In this document: positions 1 to 7,505 of the stretch, one piece after another
Position numbering within the stretch: position 1 is the stretch's first letter
How the letters are laid out: each line of letters begins with the position of its first letter
NCBI GenBank assembly: GCA_023436745.1
Contig: JAEZHZ010000390.1
Location: 1 to 17,897, forward strand
Origin: Pseudomonadota bacterium
GTDB lineage: Bacteria; Pseudomonadota; Alphaproteobacteria; Rhizobiales; Devosiaceae
Length of the DNA stretch: 17,897 bases
Reading direction: 5' to 3'
Translations under genes and position numbers: made by a program
Notes under the pieces: model-generated
The model's input: the letters and a program-made list of their open reading frames with translations, nothing else
Databases searched by the model: none
Told to the model about the DNA's origin: nothing

Positions 1-68
1 GCTCAGCCGGATAGAGCAGGGCTTTCCTAAAGCCAAGGTCGGGGGTTCGAGTCCCTCCCGGGCCGCCA
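1..68 (+). tRNA. tRNA-Arg(CCU), 5'-truncated by the window edge
   Basis: The window begins in the D arm (GCTC...GAGC, 1-17). The anticodon arm is 19-35 with loop TTCCTAA and anticodon CCT at 26-28. The T arm has GGGGG/CCCTC around TTCGAGT. The 3' acceptor strand CCGGGCC is at 58-64, the discriminator G at 65 and an encoded CCA at 66-68. About nine 5' bases are missing. The lowest pair of the anticodon stem (G19-A35) is mismatched; the rest pairs well. The CCU anticodon reads AGG arginine codons. The gene ends seven bases before the Tn7-like left end, so it is probably the attachment target. Confidence 0.93.
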
Positions 69-74
69 CGGCAT

Positions 75-139
75 TGTCGAGACCACTGTCGTTCCCAGCT
101 AAGACTGTCCCTATTCCAAGTTAAGGCTGTCCACTTTGC
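75..139 (+). repeat. Transposon left end: terminal repeat and TnsB-type sites
   Basis: The 11-bp terminal sequence TGTCGAGACCA is at 75-85. Two clear sites follow: CCAGCTAAGACTGTCCC (95-111) and a relative containing AAGTTAAGGCTGTCCAC (118-134). They are spaced 22 bp apart, measured at the G of TAAG (103 and 125). The terminal segment also holds a degenerate site (CCACTGTCG, 83-91), giving three tandem units of about 21-22 bp. In Tn7 family ends, such repeats bind the DDE transposase TnsB and order the synaptic complex. The sites face inward, opposite to those at the far end. Confidence 0.75.
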
Positions 140-317
140 GAGCGACTCTCAACAAGAGCATCCCGCCCGATGAGTTCCTGTAGTGAGGCTGAAACCTCGA
201 TGCGTCACACCCGACGTACCTTGGAGAATGCCCATACGTCGGCTTCGCGCCACTAGCGGACGTTGGCTGTCACGCACGAAGCGGACCTTCGGCGATCGCT
301 TCGTGGCAGGGATCAAG

Positions 318-379
318 TTGACGCCTTCATACACCCCTACTTAACCATAATGTTTAGAACATCGTTCACCGAACGTGTT
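318..379 (+). promoter_or_regulatory. Possible promoter/operator of the methyltransferase gene
   Basis: The 280 bases between the left-end sites and the first gene contain no convincing reading frame. Near the gene there is a TTGACG hexamer (318-323) and a CATAAT hexamer (346-351), but their 22-bp spacing is too long for a standard sigma-70 promoter. Downstream is a perfect 5-bp inverted repeat CGTTC-acc-GAACG (363-375). An additional GAAC (357-360) makes alternating GAAC/GTTC half-sites just upstream of the 420 start. Restriction-modification genes are often autoregulated through such repeats; that role here is inference. Confidence 0.3.
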
Positions 380-419
380 GGTTAGTCTTCGCTCGTGCGC
401 AGAACGCGGCGGGGTGGCG

Positions 420-2186
420 ATGAACACGCTGTATTTCGGAGACAACCTCGACGTGCTCTCTGCGCACATCGAGGACGAGACCGTGGATCTTGTTTACCTA
501 GATCCGCCGTTCAACTCGAAGGCGCAGTACAACGTCCTCTACGAGACGCCAACTAACCTACGGGAGACGGCCCAGCGGGCGATTTTCCGGGATAGCTGGT
601 GGTGGGAAGAAGAAGCGCAGGCGTGCTTCGAACATGTGCTCGCGCACGGAGGGCCAACCGCCGCGATTCTGAACGCCCTGCGGGGAGCGCTGGGGGGCAG
701 TGACACCATGGCCTACCTGGCGATGATGTCGGCGCGCTTGCTCGAGATGAAACGCGTGATGAAATCGAGTGCCAGCCTGTATTTGCACTGCGACCCAACA
801 GCTAGCCACTACCTCAAGATCATCATGGATGCGATATTCGGACCAAAGAACTTTAGGAACGAAGTCGTCTGGAAACGCACCGGAGCCCACGGACGCGCGA
901 AGAAGTGGGGTCCAATCCACGATGTTTTACTCTTCTATACCAAGAGCGACCGATACATCTGGAATCGCACCTATCAAGACTACGACCCCGCATATGTTGC
1001 TAGCCATTACAAACATAAGGATGCGGGTGGCGTCTTTCAGGACGTCAGCTTGGACGGTCCTGGTCGTCGAAATGGTTCAAGCGGCGACGCCTGGCGCGGC
1101 ACGAACCCGACCGACAAGGGCCGGCATTGGGAGCTCCCACCGGATAGAGCTCTCCCATCTTGGTTTGTGAGGCCGCCTGGTTATTCCCAGATGACCGTTC
1201 AAGAGCGACTGGATGTGTTGGATAGTGCTGAGCTGATCTACTGGCCGCGCCGCGGCAAGGTCCCTCGCTTCAAGCGCTATCTGGGGGTCACCGACGGCAA
1301 CCCCATTCAGGACATCATCGCGGACATCCCGCCGGTAAATTCGGGAGCCACCGAACGCATTGGCTATCCAACGCAGAAGCCGGTTCCGCTGCTGAAACGC
1401 ATCATCGCAGCCTCGAGCAATCCGGGCGATGTTGTGCTCGACCCCTTCTGTGGTTGCGGCACGACCATCGAGGCGGCTGCCCGCCTTGACCGCCGATGGG
1501 TCGGCATCGACGTATCCTACTATGGGGTTCGTCTGATCGAACGTCGCGTAAGAGCGAACCTAGGTCCGACCTATCCGATCGAAGTCCGGGGCATTCCGAC
1601 AGACCTCGCGGGGGCGGAGGCCCTCGCCGACGGCGACCGCTACGGCTTCCAACAGTGGGCCGTCGACGAACTCGGCTGCCAGATCTGGAACGACGGAAAG
1701 AAGGGAGCGGACCGCGGGATCGACGGCGAGATGTGGTTCCTCAGAGGTCCCATCGAGCCTGGACGCTTGCTTGTTCAAGTGAAGGGCGGCCGGAAGGTGA
1801 GGGTCGGCGAGGTGCGCGATTTCCTCCATGTCCTCGATCGTGAGAAGGCCCAGATGGGCGTGTTCTTCTCGCGCGCCGGCTCTACGGCCGACATGAGGCG
1901 GGAAGCAGCGGAGGCTGGCTTTTTCCGCATTGGATCGACCACTTACCCGCGGCTAGCGCTTGTGACGCTCCAGGACTGGCTTGACGGCCGCGGCCCTCGC
2001 TTGCCCACCCCGCTGCCCGTTCGGGTGGCGCAGGACAAGTCGGGCCATGCGCCGAAGCGTCGACGCCGTGCCGACCCCAACCAACGAGAGCTCACTTTCG
2101 TCTTCGAAGGCGGGGCACCCGAGGAGGGTCAAGTGTTCAATCCGTCGGCGCTCCCGGCCGAGATGTTGCGGTCGGAGCAAGCGTAG
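420..2186 (+). CDS. DNA methyltransferase with C-terminal Mrr-like restriction nuclease domain
   Basis: This 588-residue protein probably modifies, and perhaps also cuts, DNA. The N-terminal part is an N6-adenine/N4-cytosine methyltransferase: catalytic motif IV LVYLDPPFN is near residues 24-32, the YPTQKP motif is at 316-321, and the AdoMet-binding motif DPFCGCGTT is at 341-349. Motif IV before motif I marks the beta class, so residues about 150-310 should be the target-recognition region. A second domain (about 405-525) has GADRGIDGEMWF (429-440) and LLVQVKGG (450-457). The D435...Q453-x-K455 pattern fits Mrr-like PD-(D/E)xK endonucleases. The tail is basic (KRRRR). The frame opens at a GTG at 375, but I chose ATG 420 because it begins directly at the conserved MNTLYFGDN and follows a G-rich ribosome-binding stretch (411-417). 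No separate restriction or specificity gene is adjacent, so it may be a single-chain restriction-modification enzyme. It could instead be a methyltransferase whose extra domain is inactive. Confidence 0.88.
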   Translation: MNTLYFGDNLDVLSAHIEDETVDLVYLDPPFNSKAQYNVLYETPTNLRETAQRAIFRDSWWWEEEAQACFEHVLAHGGPTAAILNALRGALGGSDTMAYLAMMSARLLEMKRVMKSSASLYLHCDPTASHYLKIIMDAIFGPKNFRNEVVWKRTGAHGRAKKWGPIHDVLLFYTKSDRYIWNRTYQDYDPAYVASHYKHKDAGGVFQDVSLDGPGRRNGSSGDAWRGTNPTDKGRHWELPPDRALPSWFVRPPGYSQMTVQERLDVLDSAELIYWPRRGKVPRFKRYLGVTDGNPIQDIIADIPPVNSGATERIGYPTQKPVPLLKRIIAASSNPGDVVLDPFCGCGTTIEAAARLDRRWVGIDVSYYGVRLIERRVRANLGPTYPIEVRGIPTDLAGAEALADGDRYGFQQWAVDELGCQIWNDGKKGADRGIDGEMWFLRGPIEPGRLLVQVKGGRKVRVGEVRDFLHVLDREKAQMGVFFSRAGSTADMRREAAEAGFFRIGSTTYPRLALVTLQDWLDGRGPRLPTPLPVRVAQDKSGHAPKRRRRADPNQRELTFVFEGGAPEEGQVFNPSALPAEMLRSEQA

Positions 2187-2426
2187 GACAGACGCCGAGT
2201 TGGCGGCTCACGTGCGATATCCGGTTGAACTTCCCCCCGCCGCTCCCCTCGTTCGACGTTGGCTAAGCGCCATGAGCGGAGATTGGCCGGCTCAGAAGCA
2301 GACATCGAGGCCGTTTGGCCAACGCTCCTCAGCCAGACAACTCAGCGTCCCGCTATGAGTGGACAGCCTCTGGCCCACGCATCTAAGACGACCTCCGCCC
2401 GCCAACGGCAGACAGATCGCTCGTTA

Positions 2427-5400
2427 TCACGCGGCGGCGCTTTGGGCCAGTCCGCACACGGCGACCTTGGCCGGCGATAGGGCTCTATTCGCGACGTCCG
2501 CTAAGTGGTCATGGTGCGTGAAGAACAACACCTGCGTCGTGCGGGCCAACTCAGCGAGAACCTTGAAGCCGGCGGCGGCGCGCCTGTCGTCGAAGTTGAT
2601 GAAGAGGTCGTCGGCGAGGAACGGCAGGCGCGCCCCGCTGCGAACCGCATCTTCCACCGCGGCCACCCGTAGCGCGAGGTAAAGTTGGTCGACTGTGCCC
2701 TCGCTCATGCCGTCTACCGGAACGACCTCTTGCCCCTCCTCGCGCAGTCCGGCGAGCGTCGGCTTGTCGCCCTCGTAGTCGACGAGCAGGCGTGAGAAGC
2801 GGCCGAGTGTGAGGGTGGAGAATAGGGAGGAGGCGCGCGCTAGAAGTGGCCCTTGTTTTTCTTGCCGGTACCGCTCGATAGCTGTGCGCAACAGGCGAGC
2901 CTCAGCGCGCTTGCGGATATAGAGCTCCGCCTGGTGCGCCATCTCGCTCCGCGCCTCTGCCATCTGCGCCGCGGCGATCGCAGCCTGGGGACTGTCATCG
3001 AGTGCGTCGAAGGCGATTTGAGCGGACTTCTTGACCTGGCTCTGCGCTTCTATCTGCTCAACGAGCTTCTCGAGCGCGCCATTGATCTCCGCTGACGCTT
3101 GCACGAGTTTGTCCGGATCGGTGCCAGCGATCTCCTGGAGCAGCGCCTCGAGCGAGCGGCCCTCGCCAGCCTTGAGGATTTCGTCTTCAGCCGCGCGGAT
3201 TTGTTCAGCCAAGCGGCTCGCCTCGCGCACGTGCGCTAGCGTCTCCCGAAGTTCGTCCGCGGGAGTTTCGGCGGCGTCTTTTCCGAGGGGCGCCAGCGCG
3301 ATCAATGCCTCGGACAGCGCATTCTGAGCAACATCCAAGCGCCTGCAAGCCTCTTCATGCGAGGCATGCAGACGGATGCTGACCTCAGCCTGCGTTCTCG
3401 CCTCGTCGGCGGCAGTATGGAGCTTGCGGTACAACTCCAAGACCTCGGATCCTGCAAGGCAGGCCTGAGACGCCGCTTCCAACACTCGACGCTCGAAGCT
3501 TGCCCACCCCCGTTCGATCAGGGCAAGCTGATCGTCTACCCCGACGATCTCCTCAAGCTTGATCTGCAGATGCTCGATTGTCTCCAGATGGCTGCGGATC
3601 ACGGTCGGCGACGCCTGCTCCAGGCCAGAGGCAGCGAGCGAGTTTGCCCAGTCGGACGACCAACCGGCCTCGGCTTCCTCGGCGGCGGCAAGCTGGAGTC
3701 GCCCGACCTCCAAAGCCTCCTGAGCGGACTTGAGCTGACCGCGAAGCGATTGCTCCTCAGCGGCGGCTTGTTGAGCCGCTTCGAGTATGGACTCGGTTTC
3801 GGCGAGAAGCGCAGACAGAACCACGGGCTCGTCCGGTTGCAATTTGCGTCCAAGCGCAAGCAGGACGGCCCGCCCCGCCTCGGCATGAGCCAATTGCGCG
3901 CGCTCAAGTTCTGACTTCGCCACAGCAACGGCGTCCGTCGCTTCGAGTGCGCTTCGGTAAAGATCGCGCCACTCCAGCAAGCCTTCCGGCGAAAGCTCGA
4001 GGCCTAGCGGCCGCACCAAAAGCTGGAAGGCTTCACGGGCGTCGGCCAAATCCTTCTCTGCCCTGTCGCGCCGTGCGTCAGCCTGCCCTACTTCGAGCTC
4101 CGCCTTTTCAATCTCCCGCTCAAGGGCGGCGAGGCCGCCGGCGTGCTCGGCGGCCGCAAAGCGTTCGTCGGCCAGACGGTCTCCCACCGCGACCAACTCC
4201 TCGAACCGTGCGCTTGCGTGCGGCACATCTTCGACCACGGCCTCGCCCGCAAGTTGGCGCTTCAGCTCAGTCCAGGTGCCGTCGCGCTGCTGGCGCGCCT
4301 CTTCCAACATTTGTCGGGTGGGCGTGGGATGAGCGAGGACAGCAAGCTTTCGGTCGAGCAACAGGGAAGAGAGACGCTCGGCGCTCCGACGCACAGCGTC
4401 TGCCTCCGTCGACGCTCGCTCGCTCGCTCCTTGCAACGCTTGCAGCGCATGATCCACGTCGGCGTCCTGCGGCAGCTGCAGACTCTGGAGCGCTTTGACA
4501 TCGCCAGACCAGGGCGCGAGGTCGCGCATTCGCGCGGCCAGTTCGGCCTCGAGCTCGCTGGCGGTGCGCGCGGCTTGGTCCAGCGCCCTGTGCAGGCCGG
4601 CGCCGCGGATTTCTCGAACCAGCTCTTGGATCTGCCGAACGTCTGGTTGGTTCGGGAGACCGGCGACGCTCTCTCGGAGGCGAGCCTCCAGGGCGGCAGC
4701 CATACGGGTAGCCTCGCGCGCGCCCTTCGCCTGCTCGTCTATGCTTATGCGGCGATCCAGAAGCTCACGCAAAGCAAGCAGCGCCGCGCGCGACGGCATT
4801 TTCGCCCGAAACTGGGTGACGTCGTCGTGAGTCCAGCCGAGCTCGCGCGCGAGATCGCTGGCAGCTAACCGAAGTTGGGCGCGCCGCGCCTCCAGCTCTG
4901 GCATCTGTCCGCGACCTTGGTCGACCTGGCCCTTGGCCTCTGCGAGGGCGGTGATCTCGTCAGCCAGCTCCAGCAGCGCCGGATTAGGCTGTGCACGCTC
5001 AAGCTCGTTCTCAAGACGCTCGATTTCTGCCTTTGCGCCAGCGATCAACAGCTGTGCGCGCTCGCGATCAGCGAGCGCAGCTTCGCAGGCAGCCGCCCTC
5101 TCTTCGGTGAGGATCGGCGCTTGCTGGAGTTCCGCCAGCCGGCTCTGAGCCAGAGCGCGACGGGTAGCGGCGGGGAGAACCAACTGGCATCGCTGGACGC
5201 CGCGTTGTTCCTGTGTGAGCCGGGCGTGGTCCTGGCGCAGCTTCGCCAATGCCGCCTCCGCCCCTTCTAACTCCCGACGGGCGCTCAGCCACGCGGAGGG
5301 TCGGACCTCAGAAGCCTTCAATATCGACCTAGCTGTCTGGTAGGCGGCCGCGGCGGCGTTGTACCGGCGCGACTCCCCTGCGCGGCTGGCCCAGATAGCC

Positions 5401-5906
5401 TTGGCCTCCTCTTCGATGGCTTCGCAGACCCTGGAGACCTGCGTCAGGCCCGACCCGGCGGAGAAGATGGCGGCCCCGATGTCGTCCTCAGCCTTGACGA
5501 TCTGCCCGCCGCCGAGCCGCAGCTGGGCGTGGTCCAGGCCGAACATGCGCCGGAAGCTCTCCCGGGTCTGGCCGGCAAGAAGCGGGGCCAGCACCCGTTC
5601 GCTGAGCGGATGCTCGTCCGCTCCGCTCAGGGTGTCACCAGTGCCCTTCCGACGGACGATCTCGGCTCTTGCACCATCGTTTTCCAGAACTGCGCCGACA
5701 CGCAGGAGCGGCTGCTTGAACTTGAACGCGAACCGCGTACGGGCACCGAAGCCGAACAGGAGATCGCTGACCGCAGCGAGTGTGGTGCTCTTGCCGGCCT
5801 CGTTGGGACCAAGGACGATGTGCAGATCGCAATCGCCGCGCGGAAAAACGAGGTTGCAGTCCTCGAAGTGCCCGTAGCGCAGCAAGCGCAGTTCGGCGAA
5901 TCTCAT
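2427..5906 (-). CDS. YhaN-like SMC/Rad50-type ATPase
   Basis: This 1159-residue ABC-type ATPase has the split layout of Rad50/SbcC/YhaN. The start MRFAELRLLRYGHFEDCNL is the typical YhaN opening. Walker A GPNEAGKST is at 33-41. A very long Ala/Glu/Arg-rich coiled-coil region fills about 170-1000. The C-terminal half-site has signature SEGTVDQLYLALR (about 1068-1080), Walker B LPFLADDLF (1094-1102) and an H-loop in FFTHHDH (about 1128-1134). Its ATG overlaps the stop of the phosphoesterase gene by 4 bp (5903-5906), indicating translational coupling and a two-protein complex in which ATP-driven movement gates the partner nuclease. A Rad50-like zinc hook (CxxC) is not evident, as is usual for YhaN. 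Known relatives act in DNA repair or end processing. As transposon cargo it may serve defence; that is inference. The 240 bases beyond its stop (2187-2426) show no gene. Confidence 0.88.
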   Translation of the reverse strand: MRFAELRLLRYGHFEDCNLVFPRGDCDLHIVLGPNEAGKSTTLAAVSDLLFGFGARTRFAFKFKQPLLRVGAVLENDGARAEIVRRKGTGDTLSGADEHPLSERVLAPLLAGQTRESFRRMFGLDHAQLRLGGGQIVKAEDDIGAAIFSAGSGLTQVSRVCEAIEEEAKAIWASRAGESRRYNAAAAAYQTARSILKASEVRPSAWLSARRELEGAEAALAKLRQDHARLTQEQRGVQRCQLVLPAATRRALAQSRLAELQQAPILTEERAAACEAALADRERAQLLIAGAKAEIERLENELERAQPNPALLELADEITALAEAKGQVDQGRGQMPELEARRAQLRLAASDLARELGWTHDDVTQFRAKMPSRAALLALRELLDRRISIDEQAKGAREATRMAAALEARLRESVAGLPNQPDVRQIQELVREIRGAGLHRALDQAARTASELEAELAARMRDLAPWSGDVKALQSLQLPQDADVDHALQALQGASERASTEADAVRRSAERLSSLLLDRKLAVLAHPTPTRQMLEEARQQRDGTWTELKRQLAGEAVVEDVPHASARFEELVAVGDRLADERFAAAEHAGGLAALEREIEKAELEVGQADARRDRAEKDLADAREAFQLLVRPLGLELSPEGLLEWRDLYRSALEATDAVAVAKSELERAQLAHAEAGRAVLLALGRKLQPDEPVVLSALLAETESILEAAQQAAAEEQSLRGQLKSAQEALEVGRLQLAAAEEAEAGWSSDWANSLAASGLEQASPTVIRSHLETIEHLQIKLEEIVGVDDQLALIERGWASFERRVLEAASQACLAGSEVLELYRKLHTAADEARTQAEVSIRLHASHEEACRRLDVAQNALSEALIALAPLGKDAAETPADELRETLAHVREASRLAEQIRAAEDEILKAGEGRSLEALLQEIAGTDPDKLVQASAEINGALEKLVEQIEAQSQVKKSAQIAFDALDDSPQAAIAAAQMAEARSEMAHQAELYIRKRAEARLLRTAIERYRQEKQGPLLARASSLFSTLTLGRFSRLLVDYEGDKPTLAGLREEGQEVVPVDGMSEGTVDQLYLALRVAAVEDAVRSGARLPFLADDLFINFDDRRAAAGFKVLAELARTTQVLFFTHHDHLADVANRALSPAKVAVCGLAQSAAA

Positions 5907-7147
5907 GCTTCACCCGCGGTCAGGCGCGCCCGCAATGACGCGGCCGCTTCCTGGAGAATGGGGCCCGACGAACCCCGCCGAAGCTCGCGCAGCATCTCGA
6001 GTTCGCCGTCCAAATCCATCGGCATCTTGCTGACGAAGTCGGCCAGGTCTTCCGCCAAGAGCTTCTGCAGCGCGGGATCAGTCGTCACGGTGTCGAGCAG
6101 TACGTCGAAGTCGTCGGCGATCTCGCCTGAAGCGGTCGGCCCGCGGACGGCGAGTTCAAGCTTCTCCAGCCAGATCTCATCCGATAGCGCTGTCGCGATC
6201 GCGCGCACCGCCTCTCTCCACGCGCCCCGTTCGTGGAATAGCGCTCCGTGCAGCACGGTCTCACCGGTCAGGCGCACCCTGCACATGACCGGCCGGCCGT
6301 CGGCCTCGCGGCCCAGTGTCTCCCCGAGCGCCGAACGGACGCGGTTGTGGATCTCCGACGGATCATCGGCAGCGCTGAGGTCCACCTCGGTCAGCGCCCA
6401 ACGCACCACGTCCAACGCGCGGTGCTCAATGGTCTTCACCTGCCCGCCCGTCACCTGGACGAGCGCGGCGCCTTTAGGGCCAGTCTCACGAATGTTGCGA
6501 CCCTGAAGGTTCCCCGGAAAGACGATCGCGGGATCGGCTCGCACCTTCTCGAAGGTGTGTACGTGGCCGAGCGCCCAGTAGTGGTAGCCCTTGGCCGCCA
6601 GCTCATCCGGATGGCAGGGGGCGTAGGGCTGGTGGCCCTTGGCCCCAAGCAGCGCTGTGTGCAGCACACCGATATTGAAGGCGCCTGCCTCCGGGGCGGG
6701 GTAGGCGGCCGCGAGATTGCCGCCTGGATCACGAGACTTGTAGCTCTGCCCATGCAGCACCGCGCCGGTTGCAGCATGCTTGAACGTTTCGGCCTGCTTG
6801 GATCCGAAGACCTTCACGTTCGGCGGCAACGGCAACTGCCGGGTCAGGTGCGACTCCGCGTCGTGGTTCCCGTAAAGCAGGAAGACGTCGATCCCAGCAT
6901 CGTTCAGGCGCCGCATAGCGCTGCAGAAGTAGAGCCCCGTGGCGAACGCCTCCCAATCTCCATCGTACAGATCCCCGGCGATGATAAGGAAGGCGACCTG
7001 TTCTTCAATGGCGCAGGTTACCAGGTTGTCGAGCGCGGCGCGCGTTGCGGTGCGGACCGTTTCGGCTGGGACACCGTCGTACTGAGCAAGCCCTCGCAAA
7101 GGGCTGTCGAGGTGCAGGTCCGCAGCGTGCAGGAACTTGAAGTCCAT
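5903..7147 (-). CDS. YhaO/SbcD/Mre11-like metallophosphoesterase nuclease
   Basis: This 414-residue calcineurin-type phosphoesterase is likely the nuclease partner of the YhaN-like ATPase. The metal-binding motifs appear in order: DLH (10-12), GDLYD (58-62), GNHDAE (93-98), a histidine in VLHTALLG (H163) and GHVH (194-197). All residues normally needed for a two-metal Mre11/SbcD centre are visible. The C-terminal part (about 220-410) is divergent and probably contacts DNA and the ATPase. The ATG at 7147 is preceded by a GGGGGA Shine-Dalgarno, and the stop overlaps the ATPase start by 4 bp. It lies 19 bp after a 50-codon gene, so the three probably form one transcript. Family knowledge predicts Mn-dependent exo/endonuclease activity on DNA ends or hairpins. 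The specific substrate is unknown. Confidence 0.9.
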   Translation of the reverse strand: MDFKFLHAADLHLDSPLRGLAQYDGVPAETVRTATRAALDNLVTCAIEEQVAFLIIAGDLYDGDWEAFATGLYFCSAMRRLNDAGIDVFLLYGNHDAESHLTRQLPLPPNVKVFGSKQAETFKHAATGAVLHGQSYKSRDPGGNLAAAYPAPEAGAFNIGVLHTALLGAKGHQPYAPCHPDELAAKGYHYWALGHVHTFEKVRADPAIVFPGNLQGRNIRETGPKGAALVQVTGGQVKTIEHRALDVVRWALTEVDLSAADDPSEIHNRVRSALGETLGREADGRPVMCRVRLTGETVLHGALFHERGAWREAVRAIATALSDEIWLEKLELAVRGPTASGEIADDFDVLLDTVTTDPALQKLLAEDLADFVSKMPMDLDGELEMLRELRRGSSGPILQEAAASLRARLTAGEA

Positions 7148-7166
7148 TGAGATCCCCCGATCAGGC

Positions 7167-7319
7167 TCAGATTAAGGACAGCGGTGGCGGCAGGCTACTC
7201 GCGAGAGCGATAGGCAAGGTTGGCCGGCGGCGCCGCGACGCGGCCCGAGCGAGGTAGAGCATCGCCGTGGCCGAGAGCACATGATCGACTTGGGTCTTGG
7301 TTTCGATGGTCGACGTCAT
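7167..7319 (-). CDS. Small unknown protein (50 aa) leading the YhaO-YhaN operon
   Basis: I do not recognise this protein. The open frame could extend upstream to 7430, but the ATG at 7319 has a strong GGAGG (complement of 7325-7329) with 5-nt spacing, so the 50-residue form beginning MTSTIETKTQ is preferred. It has a short hydrophobic/helical stretch (VLSATAMLYLARAA, about 14-27), then a basic cluster (SRRRRR, 28-32) and a Pro/Leu-rich tail. It ends 19 bp before the phosphoesterase start, consistent with an operon. It could be a small regulator or accessory factor, or a leader frame; nothing in the sequence decides. Confidence 0.45.
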   Translation of the reverse strand: MTSTIETKTQVDHVLSATAMLYLARAASRRRRPTLPIALASSLPPPLSLI

Positions 7320-7324
7320 AATGG

Positions 7325-7329
7325 CCTCC
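7325..7329 (-). promoter_or_regulatory. Shine-Dalgarno deciding the 50-aa gene start
   Basis: The complement reads GGAGG five bases before the ATG at 7319. It selects the internal ATG rather than any of the upstream codons in the same open frame. Confidence 0.5.
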
Positions 7330-7505
7330 GTGACGATGGAGACCCTCTCGCGTCCCTGCGTCAGAAACGGACGCACGCCCTTGCACCGCATACGTAAGCG
7401 TCCTCCGCGCCGGCTCAGCCATCCGACCAACCAGCAGTGATGCTGGGGAGAAAGTTTGGTTTGGGACTCCTCATGTCACCAAAGGACGACTGATAGCGCG
7501 GCTGC

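Noticed and set aside
149..334. 61-codon frame on the - strand between the left end and the methyltransferase gene
   Set aside because: No ribosome-binding site or recognisable domain; the composition looks non-coding.
2187..2426. Possible small gene between the methyltransferase and YhaN-like genes
   Set aside because: Several short frames overlap, none with a Shine-Dalgarno or protein-like composition; better treated as the convergent spacer.
5529..6506. Long open frame on the + strand opposite the YhaN/YhaO genes
   Set aside because: It is antisense to two well-supported genes, has Ser/Arg-rich low-complexity composition and shows no motif; it is a shadow of GC-rich coding DNA.
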